A stretch of DNA of 64,000 nt from Novipirellula aureliae (GCF_007860185.1 NZ_SJPY01000002.1:713775-777774), one strand, 5' to 3'; counted from the stretch's first letter, positions 18,922 through 28,931 are shown. The notes: a model not told the origin generated them from the sequence alone. Translations and numbers: made by a program.

Positions 18922-21103
18922 TTTGTGGGCTACGCAATCCGATTTGAGACATATCAATTGGTACGATGCCCATTTCCAACGCGGGTGAACCGGGTTGGAA
19001 TCGAAAGTCGCCGTTTTCCGGGTCGACGAACATTGGGTCTGTCGCCCGACTGTTTGCGTCCACTCCATCGGCTTGTTGTTTTTCCAGCATCTGTTGTCCT
19101 AATTCTGGAGCGACGGCGCAGTAGTAGATATTGAAATCCGTATCGGCATCTTTCGCACGGGCTAGTCGACGCCCTCTGCTATCTTCGGTTTTCCTTCCAT
19201 TCCCGGGAGCCAATTCATCGATAAATACCGATTCTTGGTTGACCGAATAAAAGACGTTTCGTTTGATTACCGCGCCCTCCAACGGGCCTTCTCGCAGCGA
19301 CATGTAGTAGCCTCGAGGCGGGGCAAGCACGTCCACTACCAAGTTATTTTCGGCACGATTATTGAGTTTTAAAATGATCCCTTGTGCCATGCATTTGTAA
19401 ATCAAATTTTCAGCGATCAGCGTATCACGTTGCCCTCCATCGGTTCGAATCGCCGCCTGCATCAGCATGGGAGTGACCAGGTGGTGGATATAATTTCGAC
19501 GGATCACATTGCCCGCACCCGCTCCGCGAATGTAGATTCCGTTGCCGTCGCCCATCGTTTCCATAACGTTGTGAATCTCGTTGTATTCGATGGCGTTGTC
19601 ATGCGAGTGAAGGAATGGTCGAACATCTTCTAGCGTCGGATTCCTAGACAGGTTACCTATTTCATGCCTCCGAATCGTTCGACCTAGCTCGCGGCCGTTC
19701 TTCGCGAAAAAGTGGGTCATGCATCCGGAGATGATCATTCCACAGTAAGGCATATGATGGATCAGATTGTTCGCCACGCGATTCTCGCCACTCTGCCAAA
19801 TCATGATGCCAGGCGAATGCATGTAGATTAGCCCCATATGATGAATGTGGTTGTTGTCGACGAGATTTTTTCGATTCACATCCTTGGTGCCCGGACCGTA
19901 GCCGCAGAGCAGGATTCCAGCGCCTCCCATATGCTCGATATGGTTACCGGTAATCTTGTTTTCCTGTCCATGCAGATCGACGCGGATCGCACCGCTGCCA
20001 CTATGGGCAAAGTGACATTTCTCAATCGTGCAATTTTCGGTTCCGCGCAGGCGAACCAAGGCATTGGCTTTATCGAGCATATCCCAATCATGCTGCAGCC
20101 CGGCATCGTCCGCGGTGAGCTGATAGCGTTCGCCATGCATGAACGTCAGCCCCACGAAACGCAGATTCCGCACCGGCGTGTCGGTGGGGCCTTCCTTGTC
20201 GACCTCGCCTTCGATACGAATCAACTCCGTCAATTGAGGAGCCAAGACGGTCGTCTTGTTTCGCGGCCAAAGGTAAACCTTGCCCTCCTTCGTATTGAGA
20301 ACCCATTCACCGGGTTCGTCGAGTTCCTCCAGAGCATTTTCAACCCAGCACGACTCGGTAGTCGGCAGGAAATGAAGTTTGTTCATGGCGTAGGTTGCAT
20401 CGAGTGATGTCCTGGCCAACTGTTTTTCTTCATCGACCGACTCCAATGGCAACACATTCGAAATCCAGGCGTGATGCGGACGGACAATGATCTCCACATC
20501 TTCCACGTTGGGCCAATTCTTCAATCGGCCCGCTGGGAAGTGCAGCTGATTGCGACTGCCCCCACCGAGCGGGATAAACCCTTCGGATCGGGCTCGCGGG
20601 AGTAAACCCTCCGCATCATAAAGGGTGAAGAATCGATCGGAGACATCGGCCACCCAAATGTTGCCATTGGCTACCGCAGGTAGGCCAGGCAGTGCATCGG
20701 TTACTTTCGTCCATCCCTCGATCTCTTTGCCCGAGCTGAATACTGGCGTCTCGCCAGGATACGCAGCATAAGTGACGGTCGAATCGCCCTGCGGAGAATC
20801 TTGTATTCCAAACACAACGGTTTCGCTGAGTTGGTAGGTTCCCTCGCGAACTTCGACAACAAGATCCTCGGACGGACGCGTTCCCATCTCTCGAATCGCG
20901 TCACGCGCCCGCTGCAGTGTGGCGAATGGACCATCTGCGCCTTCATCATCGGGCGTGGGCAAGGTACCACTCCAAGCGTCGGAGCCATTGGGGGACACAT
21001 AGAAATCCGCAGCGTCTAGGTAATACTCGGTTCGAGTACTAACGACACCGAACATCATCAATGTCAACACATAAACGTATCGTTGATTCATTAAGTTTCT
21101 CAT
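18911..21103 (-). CDS. Secreted right-handed beta-helix glycan enzyme (GH141-like)
   Basis: 730 residues. A hydrophobic signal region near residues 8-22 is followed by 'DFYVSPNGSDAWSGTLPTPDDE', 'VEVREGTYQLSETVVF', 'FSSGKEIEGW', 'FFTLYDAEGLLPRARSEGF' and a beta-helix with 'ENKITGNHIEHMGGAGI' and 'NRKNLVDNNHIHHMG'. It is a clear paralogue of the protein at 14732-16990, with the same landmarks in the same order. It starts four bases after the esterase stop at 21108, so the two genes are almost certainly co-transcribed. Its stop codon lies inside a 16-base tandem repeat. Confidence 0.82.
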   Translation of the reverse strand: MRNLMNQRYVYVLTLMMFGVVSTRTEYYLDAADFYVSPNGSDAWSGTLPTPDDEGADGPFATLQRARDAIREMGTRPSEDLVVEVREGTYQLSETVVFGIQDSPQGDSTVTYAAYPGETPVFSSGKEIEGWTKVTDALPGLPAVANGNIWVADVSDRFFTLYDAEGLLPRARSEGFIPLGGGSRNQLHFPAGRLKNWPNVEDVEIIVRPHHAWISNVLPLESVDEEKQLARTSLDATYAMNKLHFLPTTESCWVENALEELDEPGEWVLNTKEGKVYLWPRNKTTVLAPQLTELIRIEGEVDKEGPTDTPVRNLRFVGLTFMHGERYQLTADDAGLQHDWDMLDKANALVRLRGTENCTIEKCHFAHSGSGAIRVDLHGQENKITGNHIEHMGGAGILLCGYGPGTKDVNRKNLVDNNHIHHMGLIYMHSPGIMIWQSGENRVANNLIHHMPYCGMIISGCMTHFFAKNGRELGRTIRRHEIGNLSRNPTLEDVRPFLHSHDNAIEYNEIHNVMETMGDGNGIYIRGAGAGNVIRRNYIHHLVTPMLMQAAIRTDGGQRDTLIAENLIYKCMAQGIILKLNNRAENNLVVDVLAPPRGYYMSLREGPLEGAVIKRNVFYSVNQESVFIDELAPGNGRKTEDSRGRRLARAKDADTDFNIYYCAVAPELGQQMLEKQQADGVDANSRATDPMFVDPENGDFRFQPGSPALEMGIVPIDMSQIGLRSPQTIE

Positions 21104-21107
21104 GGAG

Positions 21108-22055
21108 TTAATCTTGTTGTTTCAATGGTGTGACCTTCTGCAATGCGTATTCCGCGCTAATGCGTTGAATTTCCTCCACACCTGGAACCGGGTCTCCTCC
21201 GGCTTTCCTCCAATTATGGCCAGCGTTCTTCACGATAATCATTTCAACATCAGCTCCAATGCGATCCGCCTTTTCCTTCAAATGAATCGCATGCGGCAGA
21301 GGGATCGTCGCGTCGGTATCACCTTGCAAAACGAGCATCGGAGGACTGTCCTTCTTGATCCAGTAGTAGGAACTCATTTCCTCGAAGGCCTTCGGATTCT
21401 TTTTGTAACCGTTATCGTCACCCGTGATCCTACTGCCAAAGCGATTAGGATTCTTGTCCGAAAAAGTGGTTTTAAAAAGGTTGACATCCGTAAAATCAGA
21501 TGGTCCATACCAAGAGATTCCCGCGCGTGGTTGAACATCGATCTCAGCAAGTTTCGGATCACCGACAAAGTTCTCGGGCGAGGCATACGTTAGCATTTGA
21601 GCGAGCTGCCCCCCCGCCGAGTCGCCAAAGACGACAATCCGATCCGGATCAATGGAGTATTGCTCGGAGTTCTGTTTCAAAAAACGCAGTCCATCCATCG
21701 CATCCGTGACGCAATCACGCATCAGAACACCCTGTCCCTTCTTGCAGAGCCGGTAGCTGATCGACACACAGACGAATCCATTTTTTGACAACTGGCGAAA
21801 CATGGGCAGCATGAGTGGCTGCCCGAATTTCTCTTTGTTCCCTGCGGCCCAGCCTCCACCATGCACGTAGTAGATCACCGGCGCCTTTTCCGACACCTGG
21901 GTTTCAGGCATGTAGATATCCATCAGCAGCTTTCGCTGGCCGACTTGCTTGTAGGGAACATCGCGGAAACTTTGCCCATCCCACTTTGGCGTCTGGGCAT
22001 AACCGATGCTTCCGGTCACCAGGACCAGCAAAAGAATCTTTAGAGTTTTCATCAT
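21108..22055 (-). CDS. Secreted alpha/beta-hydrolase esterase (acetyl-esterase-like)
   Basis: 315 residues with a signal peptide (1-20). The oxyanion motif 'HGGGW' is at 65-69, the nucleophile elbow G144-D-S146-A-G-G at 144-149, and the catalytic His lies in 'VKNAGHNWRKAGG' near the C-terminus. This matches the hormone-sensitive-lipase/BD-FAE type of carboxylesterase often found in polysaccharide loci, where it removes acetyl or other acyl groups. It is flanked within ten bases by a sulfatase upstream and a beta-helix protein downstream. Removal of O-acetyl groups before chain cleavage is therefore a reasonable inference. Confidence 0.88.
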   Translation of the reverse strand: MMKTLKILLLVLVTGSIGYAQTPKWDGQSFRDVPYKQVGQRKLLMDIYMPETQVSEKAPVIYYVHGGGWAAGNKEKFGQPLMLPMFRQLSKNGFVCVSISYRLCKKGQGVLMRDCVTDAMDGLRFLKQNSEQYSIDPDRIVVFGDSAGGQLAQMLTYASPENFVGDPKLAEIDVQPRAGISWYGPSDFTDVNLFKTTFSDKNPNRFGSRITGDDNGYKKNPKAFEEMSSYYWIKKDSPPMLVLQGDTDATIPLPHAIHLKEKADRIGADVEMIIVKNAGHNWRKAGGDPVPGVEEIQRISAEYALQKVTPLKQQD

Positions 22056-22063
22056 CTCCGTTT

Positions 22064-23878
22064 CTAATTCCTTACCTGTGGTGGAACACGTCCATACGAG
22101 GGATCATAAACGGGAATGCCCATGCCTTGCGGAGTTTGCCAACCGGCTTTCGGTTGGTGCGTCACGTAGGCATAGTACGGCGTGGCGGTCTGGCCGGGGC
22201 CAATGAAGACAGGGGCGAGTTTGGTGATACCCTTTTTCAACGTGACCTTGAAAGTGACCTCTTTGGCCCCTGGGGGGATGTCTTTGATCTCGTCGACATC
22301 ACCGATACGCAGTCGCGCCTGTTTGTAGTTGAAAGCCTTGCCATAGGTACCGTCGTTGATGCCCTTGTCGGCTTCAACGGGCCAGCGGCGTAGCGAGATT
22401 TCATAGTCGCCGTCGCGTTCGACCTCGATCGCCCAAAACGATTCCTCTGCAACCGCCCCTTGTTTAATGTGTCCCTGGTTCCATGGCGGAAGTTTGTCGA
22501 TCAGCCAATCGTGTGACGAAAGCGAAACAATGGGCGAACGATCGGACCCGATAACCATATAGCTGGTGAGGTCGTGCTCGGAAGAAACGTCGTCCCAAAA
22601 CTGATCGTACTCGGCCCGTAAACGTTCGACCACTTCCGGATGCTGGGCGGCCAAATCGGTGGCCTGCATCGGGTCGGAACTCAGATCGTAAAGTTCCTTG
22701 CCATTGACCAAACGCCAACGGTCGGTCATCACGGCGCTCTTGCGCCATTTGATCGGGTCAACCACACGCTGTGATTCAACCACCAACGCACGATCCGGCC
22801 AATTCGAGCCATCGCCGTGAAGCAGGTCTGCAATACTGCTGCCATCGAATTCGATCTCGGGCGCCTTGAGCCCGCAAAGATCGATGAAAGTGGGTAGGAT
22901 GTCGATGTGTGCCGTTAAACGCTCGATCGATTTTCCTGCTTCGACCTTTCCGTCGGGCCAGCGAATGATAAAGGGGACACGGTGACCGCCGTCGTACTCG
23001 GAATTCTTCATCCCACGCTGACCGCCGTCGTAGCCACGTCCGTCTTTCAAACCGCCCGCGCTGCCGTTGTCGGTCATGAATACCAAAATGGTATTGTCGG
23101 CGATCCCCTGGTCATCAAGCAACTTCATGAGCTTGGCCAAGTTGTCATCGATGTTGGTGATCATCCCGTAGAATTCAGTGATCGAAACCTGAGGATTTCC
23201 TTCGTAAGGCTTGGTGTATTCCTCGGGGCAGTAGTACGGACTATGTGGCGCGTTGGTAGAGATATAGGCGAAGAACGGCTTGTCTTTGTTGGCCTTTATG
23301 AACTTCATCCCCTCGTCGAACCAAACGTCCGTGCAGAAGCCTTCGAAACGCTGGTGCTTTCCGTTGACGATGTAGGTGTCATCGAAATAATCGTTGCCCC
23401 AATAATCGGGCGCTTGGCCGACACCGCCAGCTTCATGGTAAACACTATGCTGGAAGCCCCGGTCCTCGGGACGGTAAGGATAGCAGTCGCCAAGATGCCA
23501 TTTGCCAAATAGCCCGGTGACATAACCGTTGGCACTAAAGACATCAGCCATGGTTGTTTCACGCCGTCGCAACATATTGCGGCCCTGAACCGTGTGCCAG
23601 ACGCCGACGCGATCGGAGTAGCGACCGGTCATCAGCGCCGAGCGAGTCGGGGCGCACGTGGGATCAACGTGAAAGTTGTTGAGCAGTGTTCCCTGCTTAC
23701 ACAACTCGTCGATGGTCGGAGTTTTGATCGCTGGGTTACCGGTGAAGGCCACATCGCCGTAGCCCTGGTCATCGGTAATGACAATCACAACATTCGGTCG
23801 GCTTCCTTCGTCTGAATAGACCGAAGGCGCCATCACGACGGAGAGCATCAAGAATTGAAAAAAACGTCTTACTAACAT
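22064..23878 (-). CDS. Secreted arylsulfatase with C-terminal beta-sandwich extension
   Basis: 604 residues. The signal peptide (1-22) is followed by '[12 protein letters not shown]', the maturation motif C75-A-P-T-R79 and '[21 protein letters not shown]'. '[10 protein letters not shown]' comes later. After the usual ~450-residue sulfatase core there is an extra domain of ~120 residues ('[11 protein letters not shown]', '[12 protein letters not shown]', '[14 protein letters not shown]'). The sulfatase at 52272-54047 shares both the core motifs and this extension, so they are true paralogues. It is nine bases upstream of the esterase, consistent with an operon. Confidence 0.93.
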   Translation of the reverse strand: MLVRRFFQFLMLSVVMAPSVYSDEGSRPNVVIVITDDQGYGDVAFTGNPAIKTPTIDELCKQGTLLNNFHVDPTCAPTRSALMTGRYSDRVGVWHTVQGRNMLRRRETTMADVFSANGYVTGLFGKWHLGDCYPYRPEDRGFQHSVYHEAGGVGQAPDYWGNDYFDDTYIVNGKHQRFEGFCTDVWFDEGMKFIKANKDKPFFAYISTNAPHSPYYCPEEYTKPYEGNPQVSITEFYGMITNIDDNLAKLMKLLDDQGIADNTILVFMTDNGSAGGLKDGRGYDGGQRGMKNSEYDGGHRVPFIIRWPDGKVEAGKSIERLTAHIDILPTFIDLCGLKAPEIEFDGSSIADLLHGDGSNWPDRALVVESQRVVDPIKWRKSAVMTDRWRLVNGKELYDLSSDPMQATDLAAQHPEVVERLRAEYDQFWDDVSSEHDLTSYMVIGSDRSPIVSLSSHDWLIDKLPPWNQGHIKQGAVAEESFWAIEVERDGDYEISLRRWPVEADKGINDGTYGKAFNYKQARLRIGDVDEIKDIPPGAKEVTFKVTLKKGITKLAPVFIGPGQTATPYYAYVTHQPKAGWQTPQGMGIPVYDPSYGRVPPQVRN

Positions 23879-23988
23879 GGTGACCCTTTGGAAAAATTGG
23901 TTTATTGAGTTGAATGTAGGTGTGTGTCGATTGCGCGAGTTGCCAAGCTAAATATTGCTTGGCGATTCGCTAGACATGGTTACCGTTG

Positions 23989-25446
23989 TTACTCCGAGTT
24001 GCCTTGCTCACTGACGGATTCTTCCAACGAGACCTTCACAACGGTGTCATATTCATCGAGAGGGCCCGCGGGAAGCGTGAGTTTGAGAACGCCATCTTCT
24101 TGGACAATGTCCGCCTTTTCGCCTGTCGCCAAATAGGCCGCAGAGTTAACAGCCGAGGACAGGCCGTCCACGGAAAGGACGCCAGACTCGGGCCACTGAA
24201 GAATATGTAGGTAGAGCGTCCTGCCATCCTTGCTCGCCGAGATGTCGCCCCACTCAGGACGCTCGGCCAAAGGATTGCGGACCGTCGCGTAAATCGATTC
24301 GCCGTTGACCTTGAGCCAGTCGCCCATGACGCCGTATATCCGCACGGCCTCAGGATCGAGTTGGCCATTGCCCATTGGTCCGTTGTTGATCAACGCGTTA
24401 CCGCCAGCGCAAATGGTGTGTACGAAACGATGAAGCATTTCTTCGGGGGTGTGGTAATAGCAGTTCCCTTTGGTCTTGTATCCGAAGGAGGAGCTAACAC
24501 TGTCAGGCGACTCGACATAAAGCGGAAGTTTCCGCGTGGGAACCTCTTTATCGCCGATCGAAACATAGTCATAGTACGGCAAATATCTCGCTTCGATCTT
24601 GCCTCTGCCGGAATGGATAATGCGTGAGTTGATCAGGCAGTCGGGACGATATTTGCGAACCATGTCGCTAAACTGCTTGACTCGCTCGAGATTCATCCCG
24701 ACGGGTGTATCAAACCAGATCAGATCCAGCTCATAATTCTTCACCAGCTCTTCCACTTGCGGGAGACTCTTTTTCATGATGTATCGATCCATGTCTTGCT
24801 CGAAGTCTTCCGGCAACTCAGGATGGATATCGTGGAGCCCTGCTCGTTTGTTCAAGAAGGGGGCATCAGGCTCATCCCAGTCTTGAGCTTGAGAGTAATA
24901 AACACCGAATTTTAGTCCTTGACGATGACACGCCTCGCTCAGCTCCTTGATGATGTCGCGTTTGAAGGGTGTATAGTCGACGATGTTGTAGTTGCTAACC
25001 ATCGATTTGAAGAGCGCGAAACCATCGTGATGCTTCGACGTGATCACGACATAGCGGATGCCAGAATCCTTGAAGGTCTTGGCCCACTCGTCGGCATCAA
25101 AGTCAGCGGGATTGAACTGCGCGGCGATTTCGTGGTATTCCTGGGCCGGAATCTTGGCGGAGATTTGAATCCACTCCGAATAACGAAACCCGGAGCCACG
25201 GCCCTGGTACTCACCTTCCAGGGATGAGTAGACACCGAAGTGAATGAACGCGCCAAACTTGGCGTCACGGAACCACAGGTTTTGCCGGGCGATCGAATCC
25301 GCTGTCTGCTTCAAGTCCTCCGCAAAGCGATTTTCAAAACCCGCGCTTCGCTGCCCTGCATTGGACCTCTTCGGATTGACGGTTTGAGCCTGCAACGGCA
25401 GGACGCCGACCATCATAATGAGCAGAGGGAAAGCGACGGTTTTCAT
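23989..25446 (-). CDS. Alpha-L-fucosidase, GH29
   Basis: 485 residues from ATG 25446, preceded by AGGA at six bases; a longer in-frame reading to 25518 lacks a signal peptide at its N-terminus. Signal peptide 1-20, then 'LWFRDAKFGAFIHFGVYS', 'VITSKHHDGFALF', 'GVYYSQAQDWDEP' and 'LDLIWFDTPVG', with Asp246 as the expected nucleophile. Core and order are the same as in the GH29 at 6771-8249, but identity is only partial, so the two probably prefer different fucose linkages. It is the first structural gene downstream of the sigma/anti-sigma pair. Confidence 0.94.
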   Translation of the reverse strand: MKTVAFPLLIMMVGVLPLQAQTVNPKRSNAGQRSAGFENRFAEDLKQTADSIARQNLWFRDAKFGAFIHFGVYSSLEGEYQGRGSGFRYSEWIQISAKIPAQEYHEIAAQFNPADFDADEWAKTFKDSGIRYVVITSKHHDGFALFKSMVSNYNIVDYTPFKRDIIKELSEACHRQGLKFGVYYSQAQDWDEPDAPFLNKRAGLHDIHPELPEDFEQDMDRYIMKKSLPQVEELVKNYELDLIWFDTPVGMNLERVKQFSDMVRKYRPDCLINSRIIHSGRGKIEARYLPYYDYVSIGDKEVPTRKLPLYVESPDSVSSSFGYKTKGNCYYHTPEEMLHRFVHTICAGGNALINNGPMGNGQLDPEAVRIYGVMGDWLKVNGESIYATVRNPLAERPEWGDISASKDGRTLYLHILQWPESGVLSVDGLSSAVNSAAYLATGEKADIVQEDGVLKLTLPAGPLDEYDTVVKVSLEESVSEQGNSE

Positions 25447-25545
25447 GTTTAATCCTGGTTGTTGGTGGTAGTGTTGCTTTGGCAAGGTGGAATCCATGCC
25501 GCTGAATATCCATGCCACTGAATGATGATCGATAGGGTGGAGTCG

Positions 25546-27321
25546 TCATGGCCGCCCCACTTCGTAAATGTGACGAATTTCCTGGTCGTCCAATGCCTCA
25601 CCAAAGACGATCAGTTCGTCCATGCAACCATTGAAGTTGCGAACCTGTCTCCGTAGGCGTTCTGAGTTTTTCAATGTCGAGTTGACCGGCAGACTCCAGT
25701 TTCCAATCGTCGCGTTGCCGATCGTCAGCAATCCCGACGCCGCCTCATGCAACGCTTCTCGAGAGGCCAATTCGCCATTCACGTAGTGCGAAACTCGCGA
25801 TTTGCTGTTGTCGTATACCGTTGCAAGATGCACCCACTGGCCCAGCCGAAACAGATTAAAAATCGAGTCGGTCTTGTATCCGTACTTGCCTTTCACAGGG
25901 TGCTTCACCCCGAGAATCAGCACGCCATCCCCGCGAATCTGCCAGTGAGGTCCGTTCGTGTCAAATCCGTCCGTTAGTAGCAGTGAATTGAATGATCGAT
26001 CGAGCCCATCGACTCGTAGCCATGTTGAATACGTCAACGACTCGAATTCTCCCGGCAGGGTGACCCGCACGCGATCGCCTGGTCGTTTGAACTGCAACGA
26101 TGTCTTGCTTGGCCAGCGTCCCTCCGACCACTCACAGCCAACGATCGCACCTTCAAGCATTGTGCCATTGGAACCATATCCGATCAAAAGCCGGTCGTCG
26201 GAAACGTTGCGATCGAACGGGAAGTACGCAACCACTCGCGGATCGTGCAGCAGCGAATCACGAAACATCCTCCATTCGAGAAGGTGTTCTTGTCGCCGCA
26301 AGTGAGCCATCGTGCTTAATCGATTCGGCGTCACGAAATCGAATTCGCGAGTGTCGATTTTTCGCGACTCGCCACCGTGATCCAATGACACCGCGTCGCC
26401 GGCGGTCAGCTCGCGTCGCGTCGTCACATTGCGATCGGACATGGCATCGTAGAGCTCCACGGAACCATCAAAGACGTGAACTTCGGTGGATCCATCAACC
26501 GCCACGTCGACGCCGAACTCCGTGCCCAAATCCACCAACTCCACCGTTGGCGCCAGCACCGCAAATCCTCGAGCCGGTTCAGGAACGTGGACTCTCAGTC
26601 GCCCTGACCGGCAAATGACACGAGAATCATCCAGAATCTCAAGCGAAGCCGGCCCCTCGGCGACAACCGTTGCTCCGCAGTAGAACTCCAATTGCAGCAA
26701 TCCAGCGCTCCACTCTAGCAAACCCGGTGGAATCGTTTCGCCCACTGCCCAATCCACCGTTTGTGCGCCCTGTAGACCGGAAACTCGTGTCAGCACGGCA
26801 ACCCCGGCGTCACTCGTTTCTTCCTCGCCACGATTGATCCTCGTAATCGCTAAATCATCCTTGCCCCGCTGCCTGTCGTTCTGAAATATCACACTCGCCA
26901 GAATCACCAAGGCAACCGCTGCGGTCATCCAACCGGCGAGGCCTCGTGCGACCTGCCAACCCGACTTTTCGTTACTCGCGGAAGCCTGTCTCAGCTGCCC
27001 GGAAGCCTGTTTCCATTGCCCGGATGCCTGCCTCAACTGCCCGCAAGCTTCGTCACGCGCCGATGCCATCACCTGCTCAAAAAACCTGCCGGTGTCCTCG
27101 TTGGCGTTAAGGCGAACCTTCAGGGCATCCATGAAACGGTCAGCGTTTCGCAACGGATCTTCGTATTGAGACAACCGGTCGCTCATCGATAGATGCTGAC
27201 GAAGCCGTGTCAACAACTCTCGGTCATCCGACACAATCTCGGTTAGCTCATCCATCTGCGCCGCAGTGATATCGTCATCCAACAGCAGGTGCAGCAATTC
27301 ATCAAAGCGATTTTTTGACAT
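25546..27321 (-). CDS. Membrane FecR/LamG protein, probable anti-sigma-type regulator
   Basis: 591 residues. Residues 1-125 are cytoplasmic and end in a repetitive stretch (94-114) where an eight-residue unit, 'QASGQLR/W', occurs about 2.5 times. One transmembrane helix spans ~129-147. A FecR-like domain follows ('GATVVAEGPASLEI', 'VELVDLGTEFGVDV', 'VFDGSVELYD') and then a LamG/concanavalin-type domain from ~375 to the end. The gene starts three bases after the sigma-factor stop. In planctomycetes such sigma plus FecR/LamG pairs are common. By analogy with FecR, the outer LamG part could sense a glycan and release the sigma factor; that is inference. Confidence 0.85.
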   Translation of the reverse strand: MSKNRFDELLHLLLDDDITAAQMDELTEIVSDDRELLTRLRQHLSMSDRLSQYEDPLRNADRFMDALKVRLNANEDTGRFFEQVMASARDEACGQLRQASGQWKQASGQLRQASASNEKSGWQVARGLAGWMTAAVALVILASVIFQNDRQRGKDDLAITRINRGEEETSDAGVAVLTRVSGLQGAQTVDWAVGETIPPGLLEWSAGLLQLEFYCGATVVAEGPASLEILDDSRVICRSGRLRVHVPEPARGFAVLAPTVELVDLGTEFGVDVAVDGSTEVHVFDGSVELYDAMSDRNVTTRRELTAGDAVSLDHGGESRKIDTREFDFVTPNRLSTMAHLRRQEHLLEWRMFRDSLLHDPRVVAYFPFDRNVSDDRLLIGYGSNGTMLEGAIVGCEWSEGRWPSKTSLQFKRPGDRVRVTLPGEFESLTYSTWLRVDGLDRSFNSLLLTDGFDTNGPHWQIRGDGVLILGVKHPVKGKYGYKTDSIFNLFRLGQWVHLATVYDNSKSRVSHYVNGELASREALHEAASGLLTIGNATIGNWSLPVNSTLKNSERLRRQVRNFNGCMDELIVFGEALDDQEIRHIYEVGRP

Positions 27322-27324
27322 CCA

Positions 27325-27894
27325 TCAGCCCTCCACCGTCCGTAGTTCGATACACTGTTTCAGCTGCTGCCGAATCCGCGACAACGATTGTCGCACCGCA
27401 GCTGGCTTCATGCCAAAATGATCCGCAAGATCCGGAGCTTTCCATCCGTCGCCATAACGCCCCGACACCAACTCTCGGCTTTTCGGCGCCAGCTGCTCAA
27501 CGCAATCTCGCAGCACTGGAATGCGGCCTTGTTCCCACGATTCCGGTTCTGGCTCAGTATCCGCCGCACCGACGAGCAAGTCCGCCAACCCTTGGTGCAG
27601 TAGACGTTGATGGCGTAGCTGCTTGCGAAGTTCGTTCCGTACCAGATTCCGAGCAATCCCACGCAACCATTTCCCGTAATCCCTCTGCTGATCAAACGAA
27701 TCTCGCTCGCGCCAGGCAACCAAAAACGCTTCTTGAGCCAAATCGTCCACCCAATCGGGGTCCACCCCTAGCGTCCGTACATAAGATCGCAATTGCTGAT
27801 GCTGCTGAGCAACCAGCTCTGCAAATTCAGGCAATTCTGCAAATTCAGGCAGATCTGCAGTTTCAGGCGAAAGGGTGGGATCTTGGGGTCTCAT
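27325..27894 (-). CDS. ECF-type RNA polymerase sigma factor (planctomycete type)
   Basis: 189 residues from ATG 27894; a TTG start at 27930 would add 12 residues, and neither has a clear ribosome site. Region 2 is recognisable in 'LVAQQHQQLRSYVRTLGV', 'DDLAQEAFLVAWRERDSF' and 'YGKWLRGIARNLVRNELRK'. Region 4 is in 'LAPKSRELVSGRYGDGWKAPDLADHFGMKPAAVRQSLSRIRQQLKQC', with a typical helix-turn-helix (given here only as a description of residues ~143-185). It is immediately followed by its membrane partner and heads the 28-kb leftward block. It is the best candidate for the regulator of the sulfatase/fucosidase genes. Confidence 0.9.
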   Translation of the reverse strand: MRPQDPTLSPETADLPEFAELPEFAELVAQQHQQLRSYVRTLGVDPDWVDDLAQEAFLVAWRERDSFDQQRDYGKWLRGIARNLVRNELRKQLRHQRLLHQGLADLLVGAADTEPEPESWEQGRIPVLRDCVEQLAPKSRELVSGRYGDGWKAPDLADHFGMKPAAVRQSLSRIRQQLKQCIELRTVEG

Positions 27895-27930
27895 ACTATA
27901 ACTTTGTCGCGACGCGTTAAAGTGTGACAA

Positions 27931-28495
27931 TGGATTAAATGTTCACCGTCGTGAGGGGTTCATCTTCGGAATCACAGACGAACCGATTCTTCACTCGGTA
28001 ACCATCAACCACTTCCGACAAATTCTCGTTCGGCTTGTTCTGGCTTGTTCTGGCTTGTTCTGGGAAGCCACTTATGGGGGGGCAAGGCTGGCGTTGATCG
28101 GGAACGCAGCGACAAAGAACTCGATTCGATGGAGCGCCGCATGACAGTAGCCTGAAAAACACATTCGACGTTCGAGACCAAATTAACGACCACCAGAACG
28201 TCGCACGGTAAACGATTCTACCTTTAAGAAATGTCGTGTCCATCCTCTGTTTGAATGAGATGGCGGCTTTTTCAACTTGTCTCTGCGCAGAATTCGGTGG
28301 CACAAGAGGTATCCGTTCTGCCGTTTTTGAAGAAGAGGCGATGCTTTTTGTAGCGAAAAACGGCCAACAGTTTCGGCAACCGTCAAACAGACACCCAAAT
28401 GCCGAAGGTCTTGGCGACTTTCGCTACGCGACAGGACGCGAGTGAGTCCCGTTTCCAAAATGATCACCCCATTGGAAAATTGAGAAAAAGACTCA
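27931..28495. other. Intergenic region between divergent units, repeats only
   Basis: No convincing gene. It contains a 10-base direct repeat CTGGCTTGTT in three copies around 28031-28060. At 28397-28440 it has a stretch related to a planctomycete interspersed repeat (CCGAAGGTCTTGGCGACTTT followed by CGCTACGCG). It must also hold the promoter of the sigma-factor operon, but I see no confident -35/-10 pair. Confidence 0.6.
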
Positions 28496-28523
28496 TTGAC
28501 ATATCGCAAGGTGACGATATATT
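28496..28523 (+). promoter_or_regulatory. Sigma-70-type promoter of the arsR-like gene
   Basis: TTGACA at 28496-28501 and TATATT at 28518-28523, with a 16-base spacer, sit 28 bases upstream of the start codon. The -35 box is perfect and the -10 is one base from consensus. Confidence 0.8.
28501..28520. promoter_or_regulatory. Palindromic operator, probable ArsR-family binding site 1
   Basis: ATATCG-N8-CGATAT, a perfect 6+6 palindrome that fills the space between the -35 and -10 boxes. A repressor bound here would block its own promoter. A near-identical site lies at 28964-28983. Confidence 0.75.
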
Positions 28524-28550
28524 AGACCTATTGAACCTTGGGGAGATGTC

Positions 28551-28889
28551 ATGGCTACTGCAAAACCGACGAAGCAATCGAAGCCGCTTGGTAGCGTCCA
28601 GGCGTTTGCGGCTGCGGCGGAGTGTTTGAAAACGTTGGCTCATCCCGTTCGCTTGAGAATGGTCCAGTTGTTGCTCCACGGCCGCTATACCGTCGGCGAA
28701 ATCGCGGAGGACTGCGAAGTTCCCGACAATGTTGCGTCGGAAAACTTGCGTTTGTTACAGCGGTGTGGCTTTTTGGACAGTGAGCGAGAAGGCCGGAAAG
28801 TGTTCTACGAAATTGCTGAATCGCATTTGGCAGAATTGATGAATTGTGTGGAAGGGCGATTTTTGAATGGCCAATCCAAGGATCAATAA
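28551..28889 (+). CDS. ArsR/SmtB-family transcriptional repressor
   Basis: 112 residues; GGGGAG lies five bases before the ATG. Winged helix-turn-helix elements are clear: 'LKTLAHPVRLRMVQLLL', 'YTVGEIAEDCEVPDNVASENLRLLQRCGFL' (residues ~46-75) and the wing 'SEREGRKVFYEI'. Four cysteines are spread through the chain (AEC, EDC, QRC, MNC). Members of this family sense metals, or in the BigR/SqrR branch persulfide, through Cys pairs. The genes that follow (rhodanese, sulfur exporter, persulfide dioxygenase-like) favour a sulfide/persulfide sensor. That assignment is inferred from context. Confidence 0.9.
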   Translation: MATAKPTKQSKPLGSVQAFAAAAECLKTLAHPVRLRMVQLLLHGRYTVGEIAEDCEVPDNVASENLRLLQRCGFLDSEREGRKVFYEIAESHLAELMNCVEGRFLNGQSKDQ

Positions 28890-28931
28890 TGTGAAGTTGA
28901 TGATGTGAAGTTGACAATGCGAAGTTGACGA

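Noticed and set aside
26100-26618. Rightward 172-codon open frame rich in Arg/Pro
   Set aside because: Composition typical of an antisense frame opposite the FecR/LamG gene.
28236-28629. Small open frames upstream of arsR
   Set aside because: They cross the promoter and operator or the arsR gene itself and have no ribosome site.
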